A stretch of DNA of 64,000 nucleotides from Gloeobacter kilaueensis JS1 (GCF_000484535.1 NC_022600.1:1860001-1924000), one strand, 5' to 3'; counted from the first letter of the stretch, positions 36,916 through 46,617 are shown. Translations and numbers: made by a program. Notes: generated by a model from the letters alone, not told the origin.

Positions 36916-39900
36916 GGACTCTGGCCCTCCGGTGGCAGGAGGGTATTGAGCAGGCGGCTCACTTCTTCGTCCGTGAGCTGATCGAGCTGGGAGAGCAGTT
37001 GCTCGGCGGTGGCCGGATCGAGCGGAGACGCATCTGAAACCGGTTCCGGTGAAGCAGGCAGGGTGCGTTGTTCCAGTTCCTCGCGCACCTGTTCTGCAAG
37101 TTGGGCGATGTCGGTCCTGCCAAAGAAGCGGGCGACCGGCACGTTCACTCCGCAAGCGGCCTGAATTTGATCGCTCAATTCCAGGGCCATCAGCGAATCG
37201 AGGCCCAGATCGACGAGGGGCCGCCGCTGGTCGATCCGCTGGGCGGGCAACTTGAGCACCCGCGCCACCAGGGCGATCAGGCGCGCTTCGAGCGATTCTG
37301 CTGGAGTGCCGCTGTCTGGAATATCTGCAGGTGCGGCGGGAACCAGACCGGCGACGAAGTTCCAGAGGGCGCGGTCGTGGAACTGGTGGGCGAAGCGCTG
37401 CCAGTCCGCATTCAGTACACCGAGCTGGAACGAGCCAGGGGCGGTCAGGGCTGCTTCCAGAATCGCCAGACCCGCCGCCGGGGCGATGGGTTCCAGTCCC
37501 TGCTCGGCGAGGCGCTGCCGGTCGCGCTCCGGGAGAGCGCTTGCCATCCCCACCTCGCCCCACGGTCCCCAGTTGATCGTGAGAGCCGGCAGACCTTCGG
37601 CATGACGGAGTTGAGCGAGGCCGTCGAGAAAGGCGTTGGCGGCGGCGTAGCTTGCCTGAGCGCGGGGGCCGAGCAGCGCGGCCATCGAGGAGAAGCACAC
37701 GAAAAAGTCGAGAGGATAGGAGCGGGTGAGGTGATGCAAGTGCCAGGCACCGCTCACCTTCGCCGCCAGCACCCGCTCGAAGCGCGACCAGTCGAGCTTT
37801 TCGATTACCCCGTCATCCACGATCCCGGCGGCGTGGACGATGCCGCGCAAGGGCGGCAAGTGCAGGTCGATCTTTTCCAGTAATTCTTGCAACTGTTCTT
37901 GATCGGCAATATCGGCCTGGACGACGAGTAGCTGTGCTCCCATCGCTTCCAGTTCCTGCAGGCGGGAGCGGATAGCTGAGGTAGGAGCGCGGCGGCCCAG
38001 CAGCACCAGATACCGGGCTCCGCGCTGAACGAGCCGCTGGGCCACTTCGATGCCAAGCCCGCCGAGGCCACCGACGATCAGGTAGGTGGCATCCCCAGGC
38101 AGGGCGAGGGGCTGGACCGTTGCAGGTAGAGCCGTTCTGACTAGTCGCGGCGCATAGCGCTCACCGCCCCGCAGGACCAGTTGCCGTTCTGTATCTGGAA
38201 TTAGCAGTTCCTGCACCAGCGCCGTTGCTGCCGCTTCCGGATCGAAGGCAGGATCGAGGTCGATGAGGCCGCCCCAGTGTTCCGGCTGTTCCTGGCTCAT
38301 TGCCCGCCCCAGACCCCAGAGCGGTGTCTGGGCGACAGCGAGGGTTTCTGTGACGGGCGATTGCGCCCCCCGACTCACCAGCCAGAGCCGACCGGTGCCC
38401 GAGGCGGCAAGTGCCTGCAGCCAGTGGAGGGCCGCGCCGCAACCGAAAAGCTGTCCCGTAGACGTAGCCTCCGCCTCCAGTCCCCAGAGGTGAATCACCC
38501 CGTCCACCGGTGGGTGGGTGGAAAGTACGTTTCGGAAAGCGCCTGGATCAGCGGGATCGATCGTCGGTCCGGCTGAGGCATCTCCAGCAAAGATCAGTTC
38601 GCATTCTGCTCCCGCCGCTCTAAGTTGGCAGGCAAGCGCTTCGCCCACTCCCGTGCGATCGGCGGCGATGAGCCAGCGGCCAGTGGGGCGGGAAGGCGTT
38701 GCGGCCCGTGACACCTTCTGCCACTGCACGCCGTAAAGCGAGTCGTTCCCACTTATCGGAGCGTTGACAACGGTGCGGCGCACCTGCAGGCCACGGGCGA
38801 GGGCGACGATTTCACCGCCTTCGTCGCACAGATAAAGATCGCCTGCAATCGTCTGTTCGCCGTCCGCCGGGCGCAACCGGGCATAGCTCCAGAGGCGCGT
38901 GCTACAGGGGCGATACCACTCGAAGGCTTCCAGCCCCACCGGCACATGGATTTCCGCCGCGCCTGCGTCGGTGGCAGGGAGACAGGCTGCCAGCACCCGC
39001 AGACAACTGTCGAGCAGAGCAGGATGCATCCGGTACGCGCCACTGTCCGCAGAAAGGGATTCCGGCAAGATCACTTCTGCCAGCGCCTCACCTTCTGCCT
39101 GCCAGAGCCGGGTCACAGCCTGAAAAGCGGGACCATATTCCAGGCCGACCGCCGCCAGTTGCTGGTAGTGGTCGGTGAGGGAAGCGGGTGTAGAACGCTC
39201 GCGGATCTGGACGATCGCTTCTGTAAGTGGAGCCGATGGGCTGGATGCAAGTTCCACAATGCCAGTGGCGTGGAGCTGCCAGTCGGTCTCAGAATCCATC
39301 GGCAGGCTCGACAGGGCAAACGTTGCTCCCCCCTTCTCATTGGGTGAAAGAGCGAGTTGCAGTGGAATGGCTACTTCCGTCACCACCAGGGGCCGCTGCA
39401 GCTTCAGATCCCTGAGCGTCCATTCCTGGGAGCCGAGGGCAGCCCGTGCCCCTGCCCGCACCAGTTCGATCACCGCCGCGAGGGGAAAGAGCACCTGGCC
39501 TGCTACCCGGTGATCGGCGAGGAAGGGCAGGTGGGCAGTACTCAGTTCCGACTCGAAGAGAACGTCCCGCACCGCCAATCTGAGCCGCCTGCCTAAGAGC
39601 GGATGGGCGGTGGTGGAGGAAATGGCGGCAGCAGGCTGCTCCCGGACGATGGCTGTCGGGCGTTCGGCCCGCTCCGGGTGAGCGAGCAGAGTAAAAAGCG
39701 GCTGCAGGTCGCCAGTATCATTCCGTGAGCGGCAGAGAAAAAGCCCGGTCGTCTCGGGGCGAAACTTGTTCTTGAACTGGTAGTTGCCGTCGCCGTTCAG
39801 GATCTGCCGCTCGTGCAGGCTGGCAAAGAGCGCTTCAACTGCTGGATTGGCGGCGGGATGGGGGCCAAGTTCGGTGCCGAGGGTGGCTCCCAGACTGAAG

Positions 39901-42900
39901 TAGGTGCGGCCTTCGGTGCGCAACTGCTCAAGGATGTTCACGATCCCAAATTCGAGGCAGCCCAGCGGCACCGCATCCCGGTAAAATTCCAGATCCATCA
40001 GGTAACCGTTGCGCGCACCGGCGGGAGCGAGGAAGATCGCCCCGTCCAGCATTCCTTCTTGCCGGATGAGAAACAGGCGGTGTCCGGCGGGCAGTGTGTT
40101 CTGACGAATCTGCTGCTGGAGCCAGGGTAGGAAAGCGGCGTCGGTTCCCTTGGCCGCACTCCACTCGTCGATCAGTTCGATCAGTTCGCGGTCGGTCGCC
40201 GGGTCGCCACCGGGGCGATATTCGAGCGTGGTGCAGTTGCCCAGCTTCGCATAGTGGTTCACCTGATAGCGCAACCGGCGCATAGAATTGCCCTGGAGGC
40301 TGAAGTGCTCCAGATCCTTCAGGCTCTGCCAGACGCCGCAGGGAGTGGTCGAAAAGCCCAGCGCCTGCAGGTCGTCCGTGCGCTCCGCTTTCGCGAGGAA
40401 ATGAACCCGCAGGTTCTGGCTCGCTGCCCAATCCAGCAGTTCCGCCGCCAGTGCCCGGTAGTTTACTGGTGAACCAATGTAGGCACTCACGAGCAGGACT
40501 GGGCCACTGCGGTTGAAGTAGAAGCAGCTCTGCCGCTTTCTGCCCAGAAAAATAAAGGGTGCAAGAAAGCGGCGGTTGATCGCCTGGGTGTCGTCGTCCG
40601 CCCAGTTCTTGACCAGATCGCCCAGGATCTCCTTCAGTCCGCGATCCTGAGCCAGAGTATCCGCCTCGACAATCAGGGGTTCCAGCTCAGGAAGCCCAGC
40701 CAGCCAGTAGCGCTCCCGCGACCAGGGGTAGGCGGGCAGGGAAATGCAGTGGCCACCCGGATGAAGTGCAGGCCAGTTCACCCGGCGACCGGCTTCGTAC
40801 AGCCTTGCGAGGGTGTTCAGGAGCACAACCCTTGAGCTTTCGTTGTTGCGCAGCGACGGGTAGACCGGCCCGGTGTTCTCGTACTGGCGCAGGGAGGGAG
40901 CAAGAACCGGATGGACGTTCAATTCGACAAACAGGTGCGCCCGGTCCGTCGGCAGCGAGCGGATCGCATCGTGGAAGCGGACCGGCTGGCGCAGGTTGCG
41001 GCCCCAATATTCCGGCCCGAAATCGGAAGCGCTCGCCAGGCTGCCGCTGACGGTCGAGTAGATCGGGATCTGGGCTGCTTGGGGTTTCAAATCACCGAGA
41101 CAGCGCACGAGTTCAGCGGCAGCACTCTCCATCGCCGGGCTGTGGAAGGCCCGCTCCACCGGCAGCATCCGGGCAAAGACTTCCTGCTCCTCCAGTTGGG
41201 CAATGAGGGCAGTGAGCGCAGTTTCCTCCCCCCAGAGGACGGTCGTGCGGGGGCTGTTGAGGGCGGCAATCCCGAGGCGATCCGGCTGGACCTCGACAAA
41301 AGGCTGCACCTCGGCGGCGGAGAGACCGATCGCCGCCATCCGTCCGGCTGGCGCTGCTTCCAGCAACCGGCCCCGGTGGTAGACGAGCACAATCGCCTCT
41401 TCGACCCTGAGCACCCCGGCGACGCAGGCCGCCGCCACTTCGCCGACGCTGTGGCCGACGACGGCATCGGGGACGACTCCCCAACTGCGCCAGAGGGCTG
41501 CCAGGGCGACCTGGACGGCAAAAAGAATCGGCAGGGCGTAGCTTGGACGTTCCGGCGCTGCTTTTTCGAGTGTTTCCAGCAGCGACCAGCCCGCGTGGGG
41601 AAGGAGAGCCCGATCGCATTCTTCCAGCACGGACAGGAAGGCCGTTTCCTCCAGCAACTGTCGATCCAGTTGGAACGAGCGCGGCCCCTGGCCTGAGAAG
41701 ACGAAGACCACTTCGGACGCGCCGGGGCGCGGTGCGTCTTCCTGCGATTCCCAGAAAGTGAGTTGCTCCAGCAGTTGCTGACGGTCGCTGCCGACGAAGC
41801 CCAGGCGCTCGCGGTGGTGGGTGCGGCGAACGGCGGCGGTGTAACAGAGATCCGCCAGATCCGGAGCTGCCGGGTCACTGAGCAGGTTGCCCCACTGGTG
41901 CGCAAGGGCAGCCAAAGCCGTGCGGTCGCGGGCGGAGAGCGGGAGTAGATAGGGCGGTGCGGACGATTCTGTTTCAGAAACAGGGATAGCCGGGGCGGCT
42001 TCGAGGATGACGTGGGCGTTGGTGCCCACGAAGCTAAAAGCACTCACCCCGGCAATCGCTGGTGCTTCGCTCACAGGCCAGGGGCGGGTCGTGCGGGGGA
42101 TCGCTACGGGCAGCGCCTGCCAATCGACGTGGGGATTGGGGTGAACGAGGTGCAGGTGGGCGGGAATCTGGCCTTTGTGCAGGGCGAGCACGGTCTTGAT
42201 CAGGCCCGCCACACCGGCGGCGGCCTCCAGGTGGCCAATATTCGTCTTCACCGAGCCCACCAGGAGCGCTTCGCGGCGTTTTTCACCGAGGGCAGCGGCG
42301 AGAGCCTGAATCTCGATCGGATCGCCCAGGGCAGTGCCGGTGCCGTGGGCTTCGACGTAACTCACCTCTTGCGCTGCCACCCCGGCGGCGGTAAGGGCGG
42401 AGCGGATCACCGCCTGTTGGGCGGGGCCGTTCGGAACCGTCAGCCCACCGCTCGGCCCGTCCTGGTTCACAGCGGAACCCCGGATGACGGCGAGGATTGG
42501 ATCGCCGTCGCGCTCCGCCTCGCTCAAGCGCTTGAGGACGACCACACCGCAGCCTTCGGAGCGCACGTAGCCGTCCGCCCGCTCGTCGAAGGTCTTGCAG
42601 CGGCCATCCGGAGCCATCAGGTGCATCCGGGAGGTGACGACGGTGCAGAGGGGAGCAAGGAGCAGATTCACCCCGCCCGCCAGCGCCAGGTTGCATTCTC
42701 CACCCCGCAAACTCTGGCAGGCGAGGTGGACGGCCACGAGAGAAGAGGAGCAGGCCGTATCGACCGCCATACTTGGCCCCACCAGACCGAGCAGGTAAGA
42801 AATTCGCCCGGCGGCAGCGCTGGCAGAAGTGCCGGTACCGAAGTAGGGGTCGATCGCCCCTGCTGGGTCCGGGTGCAGCAATTGCAACTGGGCGTAGTCG

Positions 42901-45302
42901 GCGGTCGAGATGCCGACGAAGACGCCCGTCCGGCTTCCATTGAGTTGTGAAATGTTCTGGCCTGCTGCCTCCAGCGCTTCCCAGCTCACCTCCAACAGCA
43001 AGCGCTGCTGCGGGTCGAGGGAGATAGCCTCGCGCGGCGCGATCCCGAAGAAGGCGGCATCGAAGCGATCCACTTCCTCCAGAAAACCACCCCAGCGCGT
43101 GCTCACCTTACCGGCGGCGTTCGGGTCCGGGTCGTAGAGGCGGGCGATGTCCCAGCGATCGGAGGGCACCTGGGTAATTGCATCCCGGCCTTCGATCAAA
43201 AGTTGCCAGAAAGCATCCGGGTTCTCCGCGCCCGGAAAACGGCACCCCAGGCCGACGACGGCGATCGGCTCGTCGGCAGCGACGGCGGCTGTCGGCGCTT
43301 CCAGTTGATTAGAAGCAGGTCGTAGCTGGCGGGCAAGAAAAGCGGTCAGCCCTTCAATCGTCGGGTAGTCGAAGAGAACGGTAGCTGTGAGAGAAAGGCC
43401 CAGTTCCCGTTGCAGGCGGCTTGCCAGCGCCACAGCAGCGAGGGACGTGAGGCCCAGATCGAAGAGGCGCGACTCGGGCAGGAACGTGGCCGCCGGTCGA
43501 TCGATGAGTTCTGCAAGCTGAGCTTTCAACCAGTCGCCGAGCAGGCGCGGTACCCGTTCAGAGGAAGCGGCAAGCAGTTCGCGGCGCAGGGGTGATTCGG
43601 GAAACGTAACAACGGCAGCCGCCAGATCCAGACCTTCCGGCCAGTAGCGCCGACGCTGGAACGGATAGGTGGGCAGGGCCGCACGGCAGTGGTCCACCGA
43701 GTAAACCGTCTTCCAGTCCACCTCTTCCCCGGCCAGGTAGGACGCTACCCAGAGCGGCATCTCAGGGGACGGGACGGATGCGCCGGTGTCGAGCTGGCGG
43801 CGCAACTCGGCAGCGGAATGACCGTGGACGGCGAGCCGGTAAGCGAAGTGGCTGCGCCCGGTAGCGGCGGTGAAGCAGATAGCTGCCAATTCACGGTCAG
43901 AAACAGTTTCCAGAAACCGGGCGTAGCGCGCTGCCAGTTCGTCCAGAGCCGGGGCAGTTTTCGCGGAGAGAACAAGGGTGTGCGGTCCTTCCGAAACCTT
44001 TACAGGTCTTGCCGGGCCTTCCTCGACCACCAGATGACAGTTGGTGCCCCCGAGGCCGAAGGCGTTGATTCCTGCCAGCCGGGGGCGCTCGTCCGCAGGT
44101 AGCCAGGGCCAGTTCTCCCGGTGCAGTAGCAGAGCCGAAGGCACCAGATCCGCCGCCGGTTCCCCCAGGTGCCAGTTGGCTGGGACGGTTCCTTCCTGTA
44201 AGCAGAGCACAACTTTGATGAGCGAGGCGATGCCCGCCGCCCATTCCAGGTGCCCGATCTGGGATTTGACGCAGCCCACCCGGCAGGGGTGATCGAAGAC
44301 AGTGCTCAATGCCTGCCACTCGATGCGGTCGGTGAGAATCGAGCCGATGCCGTGGGCCTCGATGTAGTCCACCGCCGCCGGGGCAATTCCGGCGCGATCG
44401 AGGGCGGAGCGGATCACCGTTTGCTGCGCTTCTAAAGAAGGAGCGCTCAGCGCACTCGTGCCGCCGTCCTGGTTCACAGCGGAACCTCGGATTACCGCCA
44501 GGATGCGGTCTCCCGCTGCCAGTGCGTCGCTGAGGCGCTTGAGGACGACCGCGCCGCAGCCTTCGGAGCGCCCGTAGCCGTCCGCCCGCGCATCGAAGCT
44601 CTTGCAGTGGCCGTCCGGGGCGAGCATCCAGCTCTGGGCGAGGCTGACCGAGGTGGCAGGGGAGAGGATGACGTTCACCCCTCCAGCGATGGCCAGGTCG
44701 ATTTCGCCCGCAGCCAGGGCCTGAGAGGCGAGGTGAACAGCCACCAGGGCCGAGGAACAGGCCGTATCGACCACCAGGCTCGGCCCGCGCCAGTCGAGAA
44801 AATGTGACAACCGGTTGGCAATGCTGTTGAGCGCCTGGCCGGTTGGGGAGTAGGCTCCCAACTGCGTCAGATCGGCGTTCATGCGTCGGGCGAAGTCGTT
44901 GCCGCCTGTGCCGATGTAGACCCCGGCGGCACTGCCTCTGAGGGCGGCGGGGACGAGGGCGGCGTTCTCCAGCGCTTCCCAGCCCACTTCCAGCAGCAGC
45001 CGTTGCTGCGGGTCCATGTAGCGCGCTTCTCCCGCCGAGATCTCAAAGAAGCGCGCATCGAAAGCATCGATATTGTCTAAGAAACCGCCTTTCAAACTGT
45101 TGATCGTACCTGCCGTCCCCAGGTCCGGATCGTAGAGTGAGCGGGCATCCCAGCGCCCGGCGGGCACTTCGGTGATGCCGTCGCCGCCGGTCGCAAGCAG
45201 TTGCCAGAATGCTGCCGGATCGGGTGCGCCGGGGAAGCGGCAGCCGATGCCGACGATGGCAACGGGTTCATCAGATAAAGCAGGGCGGGACGGAGGGTTC
45301 AT
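36912..45302 (-). CDS. Type I PKS: KS-ACP, then KS-AT-DUF2156-DH-KR-ACP
   Basis: 2796 aa, two modules. Module 1: KS (about 10-430; DTACSSA with Cys182, EAHG and IGHLE histidines kept, but HGTGT altered to HGIGS), then post-KS and post-AT linkers with no AT between them (about 505-515), then ACP with LGLTSLAAV (Ser620). Module 2: KS (about 675-1105, Cys851, canonical HGTGT), AT (about 1200-1470, GHSVGE with Ser1285, RAFHS suggesting malonyl-CoA), an inserted DUF2156/MprF-like domain (about 1555-1875), DH (about 1900-2170, HRVAGQVLFP), KR (about 2400-2590, AAGIVDD B-type signature, Ser/Tyr/Asn present) and ACP (LGLDSLMAL, Ser2703). The tail LDQLTDEEVSRLLNTLL is a docking helix. It lies downstream of the beta-branching cassette, so its AT-less ACP is a candidate branching site. 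Confidence 0.93.
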   Translation of the reverse strand: MNPPSRPALSDEPVAIVGIGCRFPGAPDPAAFWQLLATGGDGITEVPAGRWDARSLYDPDLGTAGTINSLKGGFLDNIDAFDARFFEISAGEARYMDPQQRLLLEVGWEALENAALVPAALRGSAAGVYIGTGGNDFARRMNADLTQLGAYSPTGQALNSIANRLSHFLDWRGPSLVVDTACSSALVAVHLASQALAAGEIDLAIAGGVNVILSPATSVSLAQSWMLAPDGHCKSFDARADGYGRSEGCGAVVLKRLSDALAAGDRILAVIRGSAVNQDGGTSALSAPSLEAQQTVIRSALDRAGIAPAAVDYIEAHGIGSILTDRIEWQALSTVFDHPCRVGCVKSQIGHLEWAAGIASLIKVVLCLQEGTVPANWHLGEPAADLVPSALLLHRENWPWLPADERPRLAGINAFGLGGTNCHLVVEEGPARPVKVSEGPHTLVLSAKTAPALDELAARYARFLETVSDRELAAICFTAATGRSHFAYRLAVHGHSAAELRRQLDTGASVPSPEMPLWVASYLAGEEVDWKTVYSVDHCRAALPTYPFQRRRYWPEGLDLAAAVVTFPESPLRRELLAASSERVPRLLGDWLKAQLAELIDRPAATFLPESRLFDLGLTSLAAVALASRLQRELGLSLTATVLFDYPTIEGLTAFLARQLRPASNQLEAPTAAVAADEPIAVVGLGCRFPGAENPDAFWQLLIEGRDAITQVPSDRWDIARLYDPDPNAAGKVSTRWGGFLEEVDRFDAAFFGIAPREAISLDPQQRLLLEVSWEALEAAGQNISQLNGSRTGVFVGISTADYAQLQLLHPDPAGAIDPYFGTGTSASAAAGRISYLLGLVGPSMAVDTACSSSLVAVHLACQSLRGGECNLALAGGVNLLLAPLCTVVTSRMHLMAPDGRCKTFDERADGYVRSEGCGVVVLKRLSEAERDGDPILAVIRGSAVNQDGPSGGLTVPNGPAQQAVIRSALTAAGVAAQEVSYVEAHGTGTALGDPIEIQALAAALGEKRREALLVGSVKTNIGHLEAAAGVAGLIKTVLALHKGQIPAHLHLVHPNPHVDWQALPVAIPRTTRPWPVSEAPAIAGVSAFSFVGTNAHVILEAAPAIPVSETESSAPPYLLPLSARDRTALAALAHQWGNLLSDPAAPDLADLCYTAAVRRTHHRERLGFVGSDRQQLLEQLTFWESQEDAPRPGASEVVFVFSGQGPRSFQLDRQLLEETAFLSVLEECDRALLPHAGWSLLETLEKAAPERPSYALPILFAVQVALAALWRSWGVVPDAVVGHSVGEVAAACVAGVLRVEEAIVLVYHRGRLLEAAPAGRMAAIGLSAAEVQPFVEVQPDRLGIAALNSPRTTVLWGEETALTALIAQLEEQEVFARMLPVERAFHSPAMESAAAELVRCLGDLKPQAAQIPIYSTVSGSLASASDFGPEYWGRNLRQPVRFHDAIRSLPTDRAHLFVELNVHPVLAPSLRQYENTGPVYPSLRNNESSRVVLLNTLARLYEAGRRVNWPALHPGGHCISLPAYPWSRERYWLAGLPELEPLIVEADTLAQDRGLKEILGDLVKNWADDDTQAINRRFLAPFIFLGRKRQSCFYFNRSGPVLLVSAYIGSPVNYRALAAELLDWAASQNLRVHFLAKAERTDDLQALGFSTTPCGVWQSLKDLEHFSLQGNSMRRLRYQVNHYAKLGNCTTLEYRPGGDPATDRELIELIDEWSAAKGTDAAFLPWLQQQIRQNTLPAGHRLFLIRQEGMLDGAIFLAPAGARNGYLMDLEFYRDAVPLGCLEFGIVNILEQLRTEGRTYFSLGATLGTELGPHPAANPAVEALFASLHERQILNGDGNYQFKNKFRPETTGLFLCRSRNDTGDLQPLFTLLAHPERAERPTAIVREQPAAAISSTTAHPLLGRRLRLAVRDVLFESELSTAHLPFLADHRVAGQVLFPLAAVIELVRAGARAALGSQEWTLRDLKLQRPLVVTEVAIPLQLALSPNEKGGATFALSSLPMDSETDWQLHATGIVELASSPSAPLTEAIVQIRERSTPASLTDHYQQLAAVGLEYGPAFQAVTRLWQAEGEALAEVILPESLSADSGAYRMHPALLDSCLRVLAACLPATDAGAAEIHVPVGLEAFEWYRPCSTRLWSYARLRPADGEQTIAGDLYLCDEGGEIVALARGLQVRRTVVNAPISGNDSLYGVQWQKVSRAATPSRPTGRWLIAADRTGVGEALACQLRAAGAECELIFAGDASAGPTIDPADPGAFRNVLSTHPPVDGVIHLWGLEAEATSTGQLFGCGAALHWLQALAASGTGRLWLVSRGAQSPVTETLAVAQTPLWGLGRAMSQEQPEHWGGLIDLDPAFDPEAAATALVQELLIPDTERQLVLRGGERYAPRLVRTALPATVQPLALPGDATYLIVGGLGGLGIEVAQRLVQRGARYLVLLGRRAPTSAIRSRLQELEAMGAQLLVVQADIADQEQLQELLEKIDLHLPPLRGIVHAAGIVDDGVIEKLDWSRFERVLAAKVSGAWHLHHLTRSYPLDFFVCFSSMAALLGPRAQASYAAANAFLDGLAQLRHAEGLPALTINWGPWGEVGMASALPERDRQRLAEQGLEPIAPAAGLAILEAALTAPGSFQLGVLNADWQRFAHQFHDRALWNFVAGLVPAAPADIPDSGTPAESLEARLIALVARVLKLPAQRIDQRRPLVDLGLDSLMALELSDQIQAACGVNVPVARFFGRTDIAQLAEQVREELEQRTLPASPEPVSDASPLDPATAEQLLSQLDQLTDEEVSRLLNTLLPPEGQSP
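39680..40640 (-). other. DUF2156 / MprF C-terminal-like acyltransferase domain embedded in the PKS module
   Basis: About 320 residues (1555-1875 of the PKS) between AT and DH. Segments match the lysyl-phosphatidylglycerol synthase C-terminal domain: FLGRKRQSCFYFN, SMRRLRYQVNHYAKLG, IDEWSAAKGTDAAFL, a YLMDLEFYRDAVPLGCLEFG block, RTYFSLGATLG and YQFKNKFRPE. Family members have a double GNAT fold and transfer amino acids from aminoacyl-tRNA to lipid hydroxyls; a few transfer other acyl groups. The fold call is strong by motif order; donor and acceptor here are unknown. No transmembrane segment is attached, unlike full-length MprF. Confidence 0.75.
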
Positions 45303-46336
45303 GGGCTTTGACTTTCCAGGTCGAGGGCAATCACGACTTTGCCGATGTGGTTGGCCTTGCGCATGTGGCGGAAGGCAGCCACGACATCGGTGTGGGAGAA
45401 GATCTGGTACGGAAGCGGTTGCAATTGCTGGCTGGAGAACAATTCCATGACTTCGGCAAACAGGGCGGCGAAGCGCTCCGGCGGCAACTGCTGCAGGTCG
45501 ATGGCAAAAAAGGACAGGTTGTTGCGAAAAGGATAGAGGTCGATCTGGGTGTGGTCGTAGATGTCGCGACGACCAATCTCCAGAAAGCGGCCAAAGGGAG
45601 CGAGCACGTTCAAGCTGGCGCTCAGGAACTCCCCTGCCAGCGAGTTGAGCACCAGGTCCACGCCCCGGCCAGCGGTCGCCGCCATCACTTCCTCCACGAA
45701 AGCCAAGGAGCGCGAATCCATCACACAGTCGATGCCCAGGGAGGCGAGGTAGGCGCGCTTTTCCGGTTTACCGGCGGTGGCGAATACCCTTGCCCCGGCC
45801 CGCTGACTGAGTTGCAGGGCAGCGAGGCCGCAACCGCCGGTAGCAGCGTGGATGAGAATGCTCTCGCCGGGGCCGATCCGCCCGAGGTGGTGCAGGGCGT
45901 AGTAGGCGGTGAGAAAAGTGCCGGGAATCGTCACTGCTTCGGCGAAGTTCAAGTGGGCCGGTTTCGGGGCGACCAGAAAGCGGGGCAGCGTCACCCGTGA
46001 AGCGAAGCCGCCGGGGGCAAAGGCCACCACCGCGTCCCCCACCGCCAGATCCGTTACGCCCTCGCCCACCGCCACGATTCGCCCGGCGGCGTCGCCGTCG
46101 AAAGTCAGCTTTCCGTTCCCATCCCGGTAGCTCAAGAAGCCCGCTCCCTCCGGATAGAGGCCCAGAGCTTTGAGCACTTCGCGAAAGTTGAGGCCAACGG
46201 CGGCGACGGCGATCTCCACTTCGCCCGGTCCCGGCGGCTGGTGGGGAGCCGGACGAAAAACCAGATCGTCCAGGACGCCCGGCTCGGGCATCTCCAGGCG
46301 AAAGGGCGGGGTACCGGTGGCAGGCGGACTTTTCAT
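45299..46336 (-). CDS. Stand-alone PKS-type enoyl reductase (zinc-less MDR family)
   Basis: 345 aa. The MDR fold is clear: VGLNFREVLKALGLYP near the N-terminus, the nucleotide-binding HAATGGCGLAALQL at about 165-178, and GVDLVLNSLAGE at about 230. These are the signatures of enoyl reductase domains in type I PKSs. Start and stop both overlap neighbours by 4 bases. Its position directly after the HMGS/ECH1/ECH2/ACP set parallels the ECH2-ER arrangement of the curacin and jamaicamide pathways, where the ER acts on the beta-branch intermediate. No halogenase is present in the window, so cyclopropane formation as in curacin is not supported; simple reduction of the branch or of an enoyl intermediate is likelier. 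Confidence 0.88.
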   Translation of the reverse strand: MKSPPATGTPPFRLEMPEPGVLDDLVFRPAPHQPPGPGEVEIAVAAVGLNFREVLKALGLYPEGAGFLSYRDGNGKLTFDGDAAGRIVAVGEGVTDLAVGDAVVAFAPGGFASRVTLPRFLVAPKPAHLNFAEAVTIPGTFLTAYYALHHLGRIGPGESILIHAATGGCGLAALQLSQRAGARVFATAGKPEKRAYLASLGIDCVMDSRSLAFVEEVMAATAGRGVDLVLNSLAGEFLSASLNVLAPFGRFLEIGRRDIYDHTQIDLYPFRNNLSFFAIDLQQLPPERFAALFAEVMELFSSQQLQPLPYQIFSHTDVVAAFRHMRKANHIGKVVIALDLESQSP

Positions 46337-46587
46337 GCGGGCGCTTGCTCGACCGCTACAAACAGGTCCACTAGCTGGCCGATATTCTTGACTTTCGCCA
46401 GTTCAGTGCGCGGAATTTTGATCTTCAGCTCGCGCATCGCCGCCGAGACGATCTCGACGATATCGAGGCTGCTTGCCCCGTAATCGACCATCGACTTTTC
46501 GGGGCGAATCTCGGTGTGTTCGAGGCCATCGACGTTGAGCTTGATATGTTTGGTCAGGATCTTCAACACAGCTTCGTGGCGGTCCAT
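46333..46587 (-). CDS. Dedicated donor acyl carrier protein of the beta-branching cassette
   Basis: 84 aa with a Shine-Dalgarno CTGGAGAAG upstream in a 30-base gap, the largest in the operon. The carrier site reads DYGASSLDIVEIV, with the modified Ser in GASSLD. This differs from the LGLDSL motif of the modular ACPs and matches the small AcpK/CurB-type proteins that carry malonyl and then acetyl for HMG-CoA-synthase-like beta-alkylation. The closing part KIPRTELAKVKNIGQLVDLF also fits that family. It should be loaded with malonyl by an AT in trans and decarboxylated by a KS. Confidence 0.88.
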   Translation of the reverse strand: MDRHEAVLKILTKHIKLNVDGLEHTEIRPEKSMVDYGASSLDIVEIVSAAMRELKIKIPRTELAKVKNIGQLVDLFVAVEQAPA

Positions 46588-46617
46588 GATTCGGTCTTCT
46601 CCAGGGTCTACGGTTGG

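Noticed and set aside
36916-37698. Upstream extension of the stand-alone C-domain frame
   Set aside because: Arg/Pro/Ser-rich shadow of the PKS C-terminus; the ATG at 36915 overlaps the previous stop as in the rest of the operon.
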